Source of the DNA: Bin87 sp034421995
GTDB lineage: Bacteria; Chloroflexota; Dehalococcoidia; Lucifugimonadales; UBA3495
DNA length: 64,000 nucleotides
Assembly (NCBI GenBank): GCA_034421995.1
Contig: DAOUJY010000077.1
Location: 1 to 64,000, forward strand
Direction: 5' to 3'
The notes beneath the pieces are model-generated. The model was not told the DNA's origin, did not search any database, and was given only the letters and a program-made list of their open reading frames with translations. The position numbers and the translations under genes were made by a program. Positions 17,501 through 26,249 of the stretch are shown here, in pieces (the first letter of the stretch is position 1; the number at the start of each line of letters is the position of its first letter).

Positions 17501-17956
17501 CTAACCGCCGGCGTCGAACTGGACGAGGATGCCGTCCGGATCGTACACGTAAAAGCTGCCGACGCGGCCCTCGGAGTTGGTCCAAACGTCCATGGGCGCG
17601 GCCAGTTCCACGCCCTGAGCAGCAAGGTTTTCGGCAAGAGCTTTGGGATCCGACACGCTGAACGAAATGTGGCTGATGCCCACCTGGTCCAGTTTGATGG
17701 GTGTTCCGTCCGGGTCCTCGCCGGGATGGGAGGTCATGGTCAGCGTGGGCTTTGCGCCGTCCGCGTAGGCCAGCCGCACCTGCCGGCGCGTTGCGCGGTT
17801 GTGAGCATACACGTGGGGCAGGCCGCCGGTGGTGGTGTCCTGGATAACGTCGCTGACGATGGACATACCCAGTTGGCCGCAATAGAACTGGAGGGAAACA
17901 TCCAGGTCGCGCACGCAGATAGCGATGTGCGAGACGCCGGTTGAGTTCATGGGCAT
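17501..17956 (-). CDS. VOC-family protein (glyoxalase/dioxygenase fold), paralogue 1
   Basis: A 151-residue two-module VOC protein: GVSHIAICVRDLDVSLQFY at the N terminus, VGISHISFSV in the middle and SFYVYDPDGILVQF at the end. The candidate metal residues are the early His, the mid His and the Glu/Gln near the end (VQF holds Gln instead of Glu). It is about two-thirds identical to the gene at 18527-18985, with the same GGLPHVYAHNRATRRQ block, so the two arose by duplication. Reaction unknown. Confidence 0.8.
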   Translation of the reverse strand: MPMNSTGVSHIAICVRDLDVSLQFYCGQLGMSIVSDVIQDTTTGGLPHVYAHNRATRRQVRLAYADGAKPTLTMTSHPGEDPDGTPIKLDQVGISHISFSVSDPKALAENLAAQGVELAAPMDVWTNSEGRVGSFYVYDPDGILVQFDAGG

Positions 17957-18003
17957 GATGGTTGCTCCTTGCCTGGCCAGGCCGTAAATGCTGCGGTCTC
18001 GAA

Positions 18004-18465
18004 TTAGCTGGATTGTTCGGGTTCGTCCGGCGGTGGACGGTCGGCCTCGCCCGGCGGCGGCACCTCCGGTGGTTTGCCCTGGACGGCGTCTTCGTACCCC
18101 CGGCGATAGCCTTGCGCGATCCCTTCCGCCATCCCTTCAGCAATTGCCTCGGCGCGGATGCGCTGCCGGCGTCGTTCATTGGCCTCCCTGATCCAGTCTC
18201 CGATTGGCATTGCTATCTCCTTCATCTGCAACAGCGACCAGGCAACGAACCCGGCGGCGACAAAACTGGCTCCAATCGCCAGCAGTATGCTGAACGCCAC
18301 CGCGTCCGGCGTATCGTGGTCGGCACGATAGCGCAAAGTCAACCATACCAAAGTGGCTGAGCTGCCGGTTCCGCCCAGAAGGGTCATCAGTTGAAACCAT
18401 CGCCGATCCTTCCGGTTGATTCCCCAGATGGTCTCGCGGTCGGCTCTGCGGTCGTCCTGGTTCAT
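18004..18465 (-). CDS. Two-span membrane protein with Glu-Gly repeat helix
   Basis: About 153 residues from ATG 18465 (the frame can extend to GTG 18498). Two membrane spans (about 24-45 and 57-80) precede a cytosolic helix with repeated AEGMAEGIAQGYRRGYEDA-type segments and a proline-rich tail. The repeat resembles helices found in uncharacterised transposon-associated and Uma2-like C-terminal regions. It sits between two VOC paralogues, as if inserted between the copies. Similar small membrane proteins with charged tails occur at 27414 and 36072. Function unknown. Confidence 0.55.
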   Translation of the reverse strand: MNQDDRRADRETIWGINRKDRRWFQLMTLLGGTGSSATLVWLTLRYRADHDTPDAVAFSILLAIGASFVAAGFVAWSLLQMKEIAMPIGDWIREANERRRQRIRAEAIAEGMAEGIAQGYRRGYEDAVQGKPPEVPPPGEADRPPPDEPEQSS

Positions 18466-18526
18466 TGTACATTCGGGCGAACCGCCGGGGAATCGCACGC
18501 TTCCGAATGCCGCAATTGTCGGGCCG

Positions 18527-18985
18527 TCATCCTCCGCCGCTATCGAACTGCACCAGGATGCCGTCGGGGTCGTACACGAAGATGCTGGAAACTTCGCCGT
18601 TGGCGTTGGTGAAGCCGTCCATGGGTCCGGCCAGCTCCACGCCGGCAGCGATGAGCTCGTCGGCCAGCGCCTTCACGTCCGAGACGGTGAAGGAGATGTG
18701 GCTGATGCCCACCTGGTCCAGCTTGATCGCCCCGCCGTCGGCGTCGTCGCCGGGATGGCTGGTCATGACCAGGGTGGGAACGGCGCCCTCGCCGTAGGAC
18801 AGAACCGCCTGGCGGCGGGTGGCGCGGTTGTGGGCGTACACGTGGGGCAGGCCGCCAGTGGACGTGTCCTGCACCCGGTCAACGGTCACGCTCATGCCCA
18901 GGATGTCGCGGTAGAACTTGAGAGATTCGTCCAGATCGCGGACGCAGACGGCGATGTGTGAAACGCCGGAAGAGTTCATTGCCAT
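18527..18985 (-). CDS. VOC-family protein, paralogue 2
   Basis: A 152-residue VOC protein, the close paralogue of 17501-17956 (shared GVSHIAVCVRDLDESLKFY, GGLPHVYAHNRATRRQ and VYDPDGILVQFD). GGAGG precedes the ATG. The two copies differ mainly in the loop regions, which would fit different substrates. As in its paralogue, the final metal-site position holds Gln in VQF. Confidence 0.8.
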   Translation of the reverse strand: MAMNSSGVSHIAVCVRDLDESLKFYRDILGMSVTVDRVQDTSTGGLPHVYAHNRATRRQAVLSYGEGAVPTLVMTSHPGDDADGGAIKLDQVGISHISFTVSDVKALADELIAAGVELAGPMDGFTNANGEVSSIFVYDPDGILVQFDSGGG

Positions 18986-19040
18986 GGCGCTGCCTCCAAT
19001 GTAGGCGTGAATGAGATAGTCTCAATAACTGGATGCAATG

Positions 19041-20459
19041 CTACTGCCGGTGATTGGCGATGTCAAAGTCGGAGTAGTTCCGGGACTGTTCCCCCCTGCC
19101 CCAACCGTCCACCTTCCGCCAGATCAACAACAACGCGCCGACCCCGAGCAACATCGCTCCCAGGTCGGTGGCAGGGAAAGACCACCAGACGCCCCATACG
19201 CCGAACACGTGAGACAACGCGAATACCCAAGCCAGCAGCAGCAAGATCCGCTGCGCCACCGTGAGTAACACGGACGGCCAGGCTTTTCCCAAAGCCTGAA
19301 AAGCGATGGAACTGATGAACTCTATTCCAACTATGGGCAGCGCCAGCAACACCACACGCAGGGCGTCGCCTGCTTCCGGCGGCAGGGCATCGTCCTCGGC
19401 AAAAAGGCCGATGATTTGTCCTGCGAAAGGCATGAGCGCCGCAACGATTACGATCCCCCCTACCGTTGCGCCCAGGCAGCTTTGCCAGATTGCCTGTCGC
19501 ACCCGGTCATAGTTGCCCGCCCCATAGTTGTAGGCCGCCAACGGGAGGTAGGCCAGGGCCGCGCCGATGAACGGCGCGAGGGCGAACTCCAGCACGGAAT
19601 TGATGACCCCAAACAGGGCAATGTATCCGTCGCCGCCTTCGAACCGGCTGAGGATGTTGTTTATTACCACCACCACTATGGCGCGGGCTACCTCGATGAT
19701 GCAGATGGGCAGCCCCAGGGCGAAAACCTCCCGCAACAACCCGACCCGAGGGATCAGAGCATCTGCTGACACTCTCAACGCGCTTCGTCCGGACAGGTAG
19801 AACCACCCGGTGTACAAAACGGCCAGCCCCTGGGCCAACACGGTGGCCACCGCCGCGCCGGTAATGCCCCATCCGAATACCAGGATGAAAAGCGCATCCA
19901 GCGCGACGTTTGCTACGGCGCCGCCGGCCAGGACAACCGTAGCGGGCATCGGCCGGCCCTCGGCCATGAACAGGTTGTTGGCCGTAACCGCCAACATGGA
20001 CAACAGGCTTCCCGGCAAAATAACGACCAGGTATTGGCGGCAGTGTTCCGCCGTAGCCGGAGACGCGCCCATCGCGCGCACCAATTCGTCCATGCGCGCC
20101 ATGCCCACGACGGTGGCGACAGCGTATATCGGGATTAATATGGCGAGTGAAGCGCCGATGACGCGCGATGCTTGACGAGAATCGCGCGCTCCCAAGGCAC
20201 GGGATATGACCGACATTCCGCCCAATCCGGTCAGCAGCCCCAGCCCCACCGCTGCCATCTGCACCGGGAACGCCGCCGACAAGCCGCTCAACGCATCAAC
20301 CCCGACCACGTTGCCAACGAAGGCGCGGTCAACGATGCTGTACATCGCCATGACGATGATGGCGAGCATGGGAGGGAACGCCATCTGCAACAGCAGCCGC
20401 CACATGGGCGCGCTGCCCATGGCGTCGGCCTGGCGTGTTGAACTTTCGAGAGTGGACAT
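19041..20459 (-). CDS. MATE-family efflux transporter
   Basis: A 472-residue membrane protein with about 12 hydrophobic segments in two related halves. Seen: MYSIVDRAFVGNVVGVDALSGLSAAFP near residues 40-68 and the second-half counterpart around SFPATDLGAMLLGVGALLLI. MATE proteins export cationic drugs or metabolites using a Na+ or H+ gradient. It is divergent from yebC, with a TATAAT box (20522-20527, minus strand) about 60 bases upstream. Substrate cannot be predicted. Confidence 0.9.
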   Translation of the reverse strand: MSTLESSTRQADAMGSAPMWRLLLQMAFPPMLAIIVMAMYSIVDRAFVGNVVGVDALSGLSAAFPVQMAAVGLGLLTGLGGMSVISRALGARDSRQASRVIGASLAILIPIYAVATVVGMARMDELVRAMGASPATAEHCRQYLVVILPGSLLSMLAVTANNLFMAEGRPMPATVVLAGGAVANVALDALFILVFGWGITGAAVATVLAQGLAVLYTGWFYLSGRSALRVSADALIPRVGLLREVFALGLPICIIEVARAIVVVVINNILSRFEGGDGYIALFGVINSVLEFALAPFIGAALAYLPLAAYNYGAGNYDRVRQAIWQSCLGATVGGIVIVAALMPFAGQIIGLFAEDDALPPEAGDALRVVLLALPIVGIEFISSIAFQALGKAWPSVLLTVAQRILLLLAWVFALSHVFGVWGVWWSFPATDLGAMLLGVGALLLIWRKVDGWGRGEQSRNYSDFDIANHRQ

Positions 20460-20478
20460 TTCCGGTGAACCGGGCGTT

Positions 20479-20508
20479 TTGACCCGTCTGTTGCGCCGAT
20501 GCTAAAAT
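20479..20508 (+). promoter_or_regulatory. Promoter of the yebC-ruvC-ruvA operon
   Basis: TTGACC (20479-20484) and TAAAAT (20503-20508) are separated by 18 bases, a good housekeeping-sigma promoter about 100 bases before yebC. Confidence 0.5.
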
Positions 20509-20521
20509 CTAATGACCGCGC

Positions 20522-20527
20522 ATTATA
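20522..20527 (-). promoter_or_regulatory. -10 box for the MATE gene
   Basis: Perfect TATAAT on the minus strand, 62 bases before the MATE start, inside the leader of the divergent yebC operon. The -35 is weak. Confidence 0.35.
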
Positions 20528-20610
20528 AGAAACTCTGGATGCAATGGAGCATCCGCCTGAACGCAAGCTTGGGCAATTTGGCCGAGCCGGGACGTTCAAG
20601 GAGGTGTTAG

Positions 20611-21378
20611 ATGTCGGGTCATTCCAAGTGGTCAACCATCAAGCGCGCCAAGGGCGCCGCCGACGCCAAGCGTGGCGCCCTGTTCACCAAGCTGGCGCGC
20701 AACATATCGCTGGCAGCCAAGGAAGGCGGCGGTGGCGATCCGGACATGAACTTCCGGCTGCGCATTGCCATTGACCAGGCCAGGTCCAACAATATGCCCC
20801 AGGACAGCATCACCCGCGCCATCCGCCGGGCCACCGGCGAGGGCGGCGAAGGGATGGAGGACCTGGCCGAGGTTACCTACGAAGGGTACGGGCCCAGCGG
20901 TGGAGCGATCCTGGTCAAGGCGCTGACCACCAACCGCAACCGCACCGCGTCGGAAGTGCGCTCCGCGTTCAACAAGGGCGGCGGGAACCTGGGCGAAGCG
21001 GGCTGCGTGGCGTGGAACTTCGACAGCCGCGGCGTCATCGTCCTGGAAATCGCGGACGAAACGGTGGCGGAGGAACTGATCATGACCGCCATCGACGCCG
21101 AAGCCGACGACGTGAACTTCGAGGACGGTATCCTCGAAGTCTATACCACGCCGGAGAACCTGCTGTCGGTGAAATCCGCGTTGGAGAACGAGGGAGCGCA
21201 GCCGTCTTCGGCAGACGTGTCCATGGTCCCGAAGACCGTCATCCCGCTGGAGGATAGGGCAGCAGAGCAGACCCTGCGCCTGCTGGACAACCTTGAAGAA
21301 TTGGCCGACGTCCAGAAAGCCTACACCAACGCAGACTTCCCGGCCGAGGTGCTGGAACGCTACGGGTCGGCCGCCTGA
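20611..21378 (+). CDS. yebC: YebC/PmpR family protein
   Basis: A 255-residue protein with the family start MSGHSKWSTIKRAKGAADAKRG and the downstream DPDMNFRLRIAIDQARSNNMP segment. YebC/TACO1 proteins act on translation of proline-rich stretches or as transcription regulators. A perfect AAGGAGGT lies 6 bases before ATG. The stop shares one base with ruvC (TGATG), so it is coupled to the Holliday-junction genes, a common arrangement. Confidence 0.95.
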   Translation: MSGHSKWSTIKRAKGAADAKRGALFTKLARNISLAAKEGGGGDPDMNFRLRIAIDQARSNNMPQDSITRAIRRATGEGGEGMEDLAEVTYEGYGPSGGAILVKALTTNRNRTASEVRSAFNKGGGNLGEAGCVAWNFDSRGVIVLEIADETVAEELIMTAIDAEADDVNFEDGILEVYTTPENLLSVKSALENEGAQPSSADVSMVPKTVIPLEDRAAEQTLRLLDNLEELADVQKAYTNADFPAEVLERYGSAA

Positions 21379-21899
21379 TGCGCGTCCTTGCCATCGACCC
21401 CGGCACCTTGCGAATGGGGTACGGCGTCCTCGACGCCGAACCGTCCCCCGAAGCCGACGACTACGGGGTGGTTGCCCTGCCGGCGTCAATGCCTATTGAA
21501 AACCGCCTGTACCAATTGCACACCCATATCCTGAACATGATCCACGTATTCCAGCCCGACGCCATCGCGGTGGAGGACCCATTCGTGGGCCGTGGCGAGC
21601 GGGCGTTTGCCAAGTCGGCCCTGGCCATCGGTCAGGCGCAGGCGGTGGTGCTGATTGGCGCTGCCAGCCAGGGAGTGCCGGTGCATCGCTATGCGCCCGC
21701 CACGGTCAAACGCTCCGTCGCGGACTACGGCGGCGCCACCAAGGAACAGGTGCAGCAGATAACGGCTTCCTTGCTGGGCTTGCGTGAAACGCCGGAATCC
21801 GATGCGGCGGACGCGCTGGCCGTCGGGTTGTGCTGTTTAAGGGAGCTGGGGACCGACAACCTGGCATCCCGCGAGATTGCCCCCGGCAAGGAATTGTAA
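21378..21899 (+). CDS. ruvC: Crossover junction endodeoxyribonuclease RuvC
   Basis: A 173-residue resolvase that cuts Holliday junctions with RuvAB. Seen: LAIDPGTLRMGYGV with catalytic Asp7, AVEDPFVG with the second acidic residue at about 68, and SDAADALAVGL carrying the C-terminal aspartates. Length is typical. It overlaps yebC by one base and is followed 3 bases later by ruvA. Confidence 0.95.
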   Translation: MRVLAIDPGTLRMGYGVLDAEPSPEADDYGVVALPASMPIENRLYQLHTHILNMIHVFQPDAIAVEDPFVGRGERAFAKSALAIGQAQAVVLIGAASQGVPVHRYAPATVKRSVADYGGATKEQVQQITASLLGLRETPESDAADALAVGLCCLRELGTDNLASREIAPGKEL

Positions 21900-21902
21900 G
21901 CA

Positions 21903-22490
21903 GTGCTGGTCGGCGTGCACGGCGCGCTGGAGGCCGTCGGCGCCGACTGGGTGAACGTACAGGTCGGCGGCATCACGTTGCAGGTGTTCGTGCCGGCGTC
22001 AGCCATTACCACGCTGGGCAGCGTCGGGGAGCCGGTTCGCCTCCACACCATACTGCGGATCCAGAACGAACAGCCGGTGCTGTACGGCTTTCCCGACGTC
22101 GGATCGGTGGAACTTTTTGGCGCGCTGACCGGCGTGTCCGGAGTGGGACCGCGCTCCGCCCTGTCCATACTCTCCGAATTGGGCGAGGACGGTTTCCGCA
22201 ATGCGGTGGCATCGGAGGACGTGGCCGCGCTGTCTCGGGCGCAGGGAGTGGGCCGCCGCATCGCCCAGCGGGTGGTGCTGGAACTGAGGGGCAAGTTGCC
22301 CGACGCCGATGCCGGAGCGCCGGGCGTTGTGACAGTGTCAGGAACAGATGCCGACGCCGTGGAGGCGCTTACCGCGCTGGGTATGCCGCTGGCCGATGCG
22401 CGCCAGGCCATTGCGTCGCTGGAACTGCCGGCGGACGCCTCGGTGGAAGATAAGATAAGACAAGCGCTGCTGGCGGCGGGCGGCGGGTGA
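21903..22490 (+). CDS. ruvA: Holliday junction branch-migration protein RuvA
   Basis: A 195-residue protein. The N-terminal OB fold (about 1-65) is followed by helix-hairpin-helix motifs (GVSGVGPRSALSIL and AQGVGRRIAQRVVLELRGKL) and a C-terminal domain III (ADAVEALTALGMPLADARQAI) that contacts RuvB. It starts at GTG 21903. ruvB is not next to it. Confidence 0.95.
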   Translation: MLVGVHGALEAVGADWVNVQVGGITLQVFVPASAITTLGSVGEPVRLHTILRIQNEQPVLYGFPDVGSVELFGALTGVSGVGPRSALSILSELGEDGFRNAVASEDVAALSRAQGVGRRIAQRVVLELRGKLPDADAGAPGVVTVSGTDADAVEALTALGMPLADARQAIASLELPADASVEDKIRQALLAAGGG

Positions 22491-22567
22491 GGCGGATGGC
22501 ATATAATGCGTGCGCCGGTTTGCCGACGTCGGCTTGAACCGGGAACGCGCTGGAACGGGGTGTTGCA

Positions 22568-23359
22568 ATGACTACTGCGAAATCGCAAGCGTTGTCCACG
22601 GAACGCAACGTGTTCGACGGCATTTACTACCCGGATGAGGACGGTATTCCCTTGCCTGACGGACCGGAACAGGAAATCCATTTCTACCGAGTTACGCCGG
22701 TGCTGCGGGCTTACCTGGAGCAGTATTACGACGTAATCGTGACCGGAGACACCTTCCTGTATTACGAGCGAGGCAACCGCCGGGCCGTGGTGGCACCGGA
22801 CTGCCACGTGACCTTCGGCGTCAACCGGGACGATATCCTCCCGCACAATTCCTACTTCACCTGGCACCTGGGTCGGGTTCCCGACTTCGTGCTGGAGATT
22901 GGGTCGCGGAGCACGGCCCGGGCGGATTTGGGTCGAAAGCGGGATTTGTACGCCTCCCTGGGCATTGGCGAATACTGGCGTTACGACCCCACGCCGGACA
23001 GTCGGCACTACGGGGAGCCGCTGGTGGGCGAGCGATTGGAAAACGGAGTGTACGTCCGCATAGAAGTATCGCCGGGGCCGGACGGTATGCTGCGCGGCCA
23101 CAGCCCGGCGCTGAGCATGGATCTGTGCTGGGACGATGGCCGGCTGCGGTTCTACGATGTAGTCAGGGACGTGTGGGTCCCGGACTATTACGATCTGCGG
23201 GATGCTCACCAAGCAGCCGAAGAAGGACGCCAAGCAGCGGAAGAAGGACGCCAAGCAGCGGAAGACCGCCTTGCTGAGGAACGAGCCGCCCGCCAGGCTG
23301 CGGAAGCGCGCATAGCGGAAATGGAAGCCGAGTTGCAGCGTCTGCGGGACGAAGCATAA
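22568..23359 (+). CDS. Uma2-family PD-(D/E)XK nuclease-like protein with coiled-coil tail
   Basis: A 263-residue Uma2 protein. The nuclease-like core shows VPDFVLEIGSRSTARADLGRKRDLYASLGIGEYWRYDP, in which PD, E and K fit the PD-(D/E)XK active site. The last 60 residues are a coiled coil made from repeated AAEEGRQ heptads. The family is widespread and little characterised in Chloroflexota and cyanobacteria. A TATAAT (22502-22507) lies between ruvA and this gene, suggesting its own promoter. It is 12 bases before uvrB. Confidence 0.8.
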   Translation: MTTAKSQALSTERNVFDGIYYPDEDGIPLPDGPEQEIHFYRVTPVLRAYLEQYYDVIVTGDTFLYYERGNRRAVVAPDCHVTFGVNRDDILPHNSYFTWHLGRVPDFVLEIGSRSTARADLGRKRDLYASLGIGEYWRYDPTPDSRHYGEPLVGERLENGVYVRIEVSPGPDGMLRGHSPALSMDLCWDDGRLRFYDVVRDVWVPDYYDLRDAHQAAEEGRQAAEEGRQAAEDRLAEERAARQAAEARIAEMEAELQRLRDEA

Positions 23360-23371
23360 ACCGGAGGAACT

Positions 23372-25372
23372 ATGCCTGATTTCCAGTTGGTAGCCGACTT
23401 CGGCATGATGGGCGACCAGGAGCCGGCGGTAGCTCGCCTGTCCGAAGGCCTGCGCGAAGGCCTGAATTACCAGACCCTGCTGGGCGTCACCGGCAGCGGC
23501 AAGACCTTCACCATGGCCAACATCGTCCAGGAAGTGCAGCGTCCCACCATCGTCATCGCCCACAACAAGACGCTGGCGGCGCAGCTGGCCACCGAGTTCA
23601 AGGAGTTCTTCCCCCACAACGCCGTGGAATACTTCGTTTCCTACTACGATTACTACCAGCCGGAAGCGTATATCCCGCGCTCCGATACCTATATCGAGAA
23701 GGACAGCAGCGTCAACGAGGAGCTGGACAAACTGCGCCTGGCCGCCACCACGTCCCTGCTCACCCGGCGGGATACCCTCATCGTCGCGTCGGTGTCCTGC
23801 ATCTACGGCCTGGGCGACCCGTCGGACTACTTCGAGATGGTGGCCCGCGTCGAAGTCGGCGAGGAATACAACCGCCGCGCCCTGCTGCGTCAGCTCATTG
23901 ATATGCAGTACGAGCGCAACGACACCGATTTGGCCCGAGGCCGGTTCACCGTGCGCGGTGACACTTTGGAAATCGTGCCGGCCTACGAGGAATTTGCCGT
24001 ACGCATCCAGTTCTTTGGCGACGAAGTGGAACGGATACTCACCCTGGACACCCTGACCGGAGAGGTGCTCAACGAGCGGCAGGACTTCTCCGTCTATCCG
24101 GCCAAGCACTTCGTCACCAGCCGGGAGAAGCTGGACGCCGCCCTGGTTGACATCGAGGCCGAGATGCACGAGCGGGTTGACTGGCTGAGGCAGCAGGGCA
24201 AACTGCTGGAGGCCCAGCGACTGGAGCAGCGCACCCGCTACGACATGGAGATGCTGGACGAGACCGGCTTCTGCGCCGGCGTGGAGAACTACGCCCGCCA
24301 CCTGTCCCGCCGGGAGGCCGGCAGTCCCCCGTGGACGCTATTGGATTATTTCCCCGAGGACTACCTGATGTTCGTGGACGAATCCCATATGACGCTGCCC
24401 CAGGTGCGGGGGATGTACAACGGCGACATCTCACGCAAGACCACGCTGGTGGAATACGGCTTCCGCCTGCCCTCGGCGCTGGACAACCGGCCGCTGCACT
24501 TCCAGGAGTTCGAGGACCACATCAACCAGGTGGTGTATGTGTCGGCGACGCCGGGGCCGCTGGAAATGGAGCGCACCAGCACCATCGTGGAGCAGGTGAT
24601 ACGGCCCACCGGGCTGCTGGACCCAACCATCGAGGTCAAGCCCACCGACGGCCAGATTGACGACCTGCTCCACGAAATTCGCCGGCGCGTCGACGCCCAG
24701 GAGCGGGTGCTGGTGACCACCCTCACCAAGCGCATGGCCGAGGAACTGGCCGATTACCTGTCCGAAATGGGCGTGCGCAACCACTACCTGCACTCGGACA
24801 TCGAAACCCTGAACCGGGTGGAAATCCTGCGCGACCTGCGCCTGGGCATCTACGACGTGGTGGTCGGCATCAACCTGCTGCGGGAAGGGTTGGACCTGCC
24901 GGAAGTCAGCCTCGTCGCCATACTGGACGCCGACAAGGAAGGCTACCTGCGCTCCACCACCTCGCTGATCCAGACCGTCGGCCGCGCCGCCCGACACGCC
25001 TCGGGCCACGTCATCATGTACGCCGACCGGGTTACGGACTCAATGCAGCGCTCCATCGACGAAACCTATCGCCGGCGCGGCATACAGGGGGCGCACAACG
25101 AGCGCCACGGCATCGAACCCCAGTCCATCCACAAGGCCGTCAAGGACATCACCGAGGGCCTGCGCGGCGTCGCCGAGACCAAAGCCGCCTACCAGGTGGC
25201 CCGCGAGGAAATGTCCCGGGACGATATGTACCGGGTCATCAAAGACCTGGAGTTCCAGATGAAGGAAGCCGCCCGCGCCCTGGAGTTCGAGAAAGCGGCG
25301 CACCTGCGCGACGAGATGCTGGAGCTGAAGAAGATCATCGTCACCGAAGAGAAGATGCTGGCCATTGGGTAG
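23372..25372 (+). CDS. uvrB: Excinuclease ABC subunit B
   Basis: A 666-residue helicase-like subunit of nucleotide excision repair. Seen: Walker A GVTGSGKT (Lys44), the damage-sensing beta-hairpin [15 protein letters not shown], the VDESH helicase motif, [30 protein letters not shown]-like motifs V-VI, and the C-terminal UvrB/UvrC contact helix ([12 protein letters not shown]). GGAGG precedes the ATG. It follows yebC-ruvCA and a Uma2 gene, making a repair cluster. Confidence 0.98.
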   Translation: [666 protein letters not shown]

Positions 25373-25431
25373 CGCGATTTACGGACCAGGCAAGGTGTGC
25401 TACCCTTACACATCCAGCAGCTGGTGAAATT

Positions 25432-25752
25432 ATGTCCAAAGCAAGGGAGATCCCCATCAACATCAAATACGTCCGGCCGTCCTTTCTGGAGGGAATGGCG
25501 CGTTTGATGGACTTCGGCGGGACGCTGAACCATTACGATGCGGCCTACTTCGAGGAACTTGCCGGGGAAATCCGCGCCCGGTGGCTGGACAAACCCGACG
25601 GCCCCGGGGCAGACGCCGAAGCCATCCATGAATGCTGGGTCCAAGTTGGCAACAGCTTGCGCCACGTGATGGGGATGCCTTTGGTGGACCCGTCCCAAAA
25701 GCGCCAGTTACGTATGAAAGCCCGGAAACAGCGTTATGAATCCGCCGGATGA
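25432..25752 (+). CDS. Hypothetical protein upstream of DUF2335 gene
   Basis: A 106-residue soluble protein (MSKAREIPINIKYV, then LMDFGGTLNHYDAAYFEELA). No family recognised. It ends inside the start of the DUF2335 gene (17-base overlap), so the two are coupled, and the pair may act together. Confidence 0.6.
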   Translation: MSKAREIPINIKYVRPSFLEGMARLMDFGGTLNHYDAAYFEELAGEIRARWLDKPDGPGADAEAIHECWVQVGNSLRHVMGMPLVDPSQKRQLRMKARKQRYESAG

Positions 25753-26227
25753 AAATTCCCCAAATCCCGCAACCAACCAGGATGAGGGATGGCGAAATGG
25801 CATCGTTCTGACGCGCGCCGAAATGACGGAATGGGATGGGCCGCTTCCGCCACCGGAAGCGTTCCGGTCTTATGAGAGCACGTTGCCCGGCGCGGCGGAA
25901 CGCTTGCTCACGATGGCGGAAAACTGGCAGCAGCATCAAATAGAACAAGAGCGAGGCGCTCTGGAACTCACCGGGGAGACCATTGCAGCGGCCAAAGCAG
26001 CCGGAGTCGGAGAGTCCCGACGAGCTTACCTGGGCATCGCGCTGGGCTTCATCATCGCCATGACCGGCTTGTGTGGCGGTGTATTCCTGGCGTCCATTGG
26101 CCGCGGCGGGATTGGCTTGGCCTTTGGCCTGGCGTCTCTGGTGGGCTTGGCCGCCGTGTTCGTGTATGGCGCTCAGTCTCGCCGCTCCGGGCGCCGTCGC
26201 AATGCTGAAACCACCGGAGCGGAATAG
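25736..26227 (+). CDS. DUF2335-family membrane protein
   Basis: A 163-residue protein. The N-terminal cytosolic region has the DUF2335 signature LPPPEAFRSYESTLPGAAERLLTMAE, and two C-terminal membrane spans (about 103-123 and 127-147) end in an Arg-rich tail. DUF2335 proteins are predicted membrane proteins of unknown role, often near mobile or defence genes. It overlaps the preceding small gene. Confidence 0.7.
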   Translation: MNPPDENSPNPATNQDEGWRNGIVLTRAEMTEWDGPLPPPEAFRSYESTLPGAAERLLTMAENWQQHQIEQERGALELTGETIAAAKAAGVGESRRAYLGIALGFIIAMTGLCGGVFLASIGRGGIGLAFGLASLVGLAAVFVYGAQSRRSGRRRNAETTGAE

Positions 26228-26249
26228 CGGTCACATCGCATCACGAACC

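Noticed and set aside
21725..24301. An 858-codon open frame on the minus strand
   Set aside because: It lies antisense to ruvA, the Uma2 gene and uvrB, whose protein motifs are clear. Open antisense frames are expected in GC-rich codon use.
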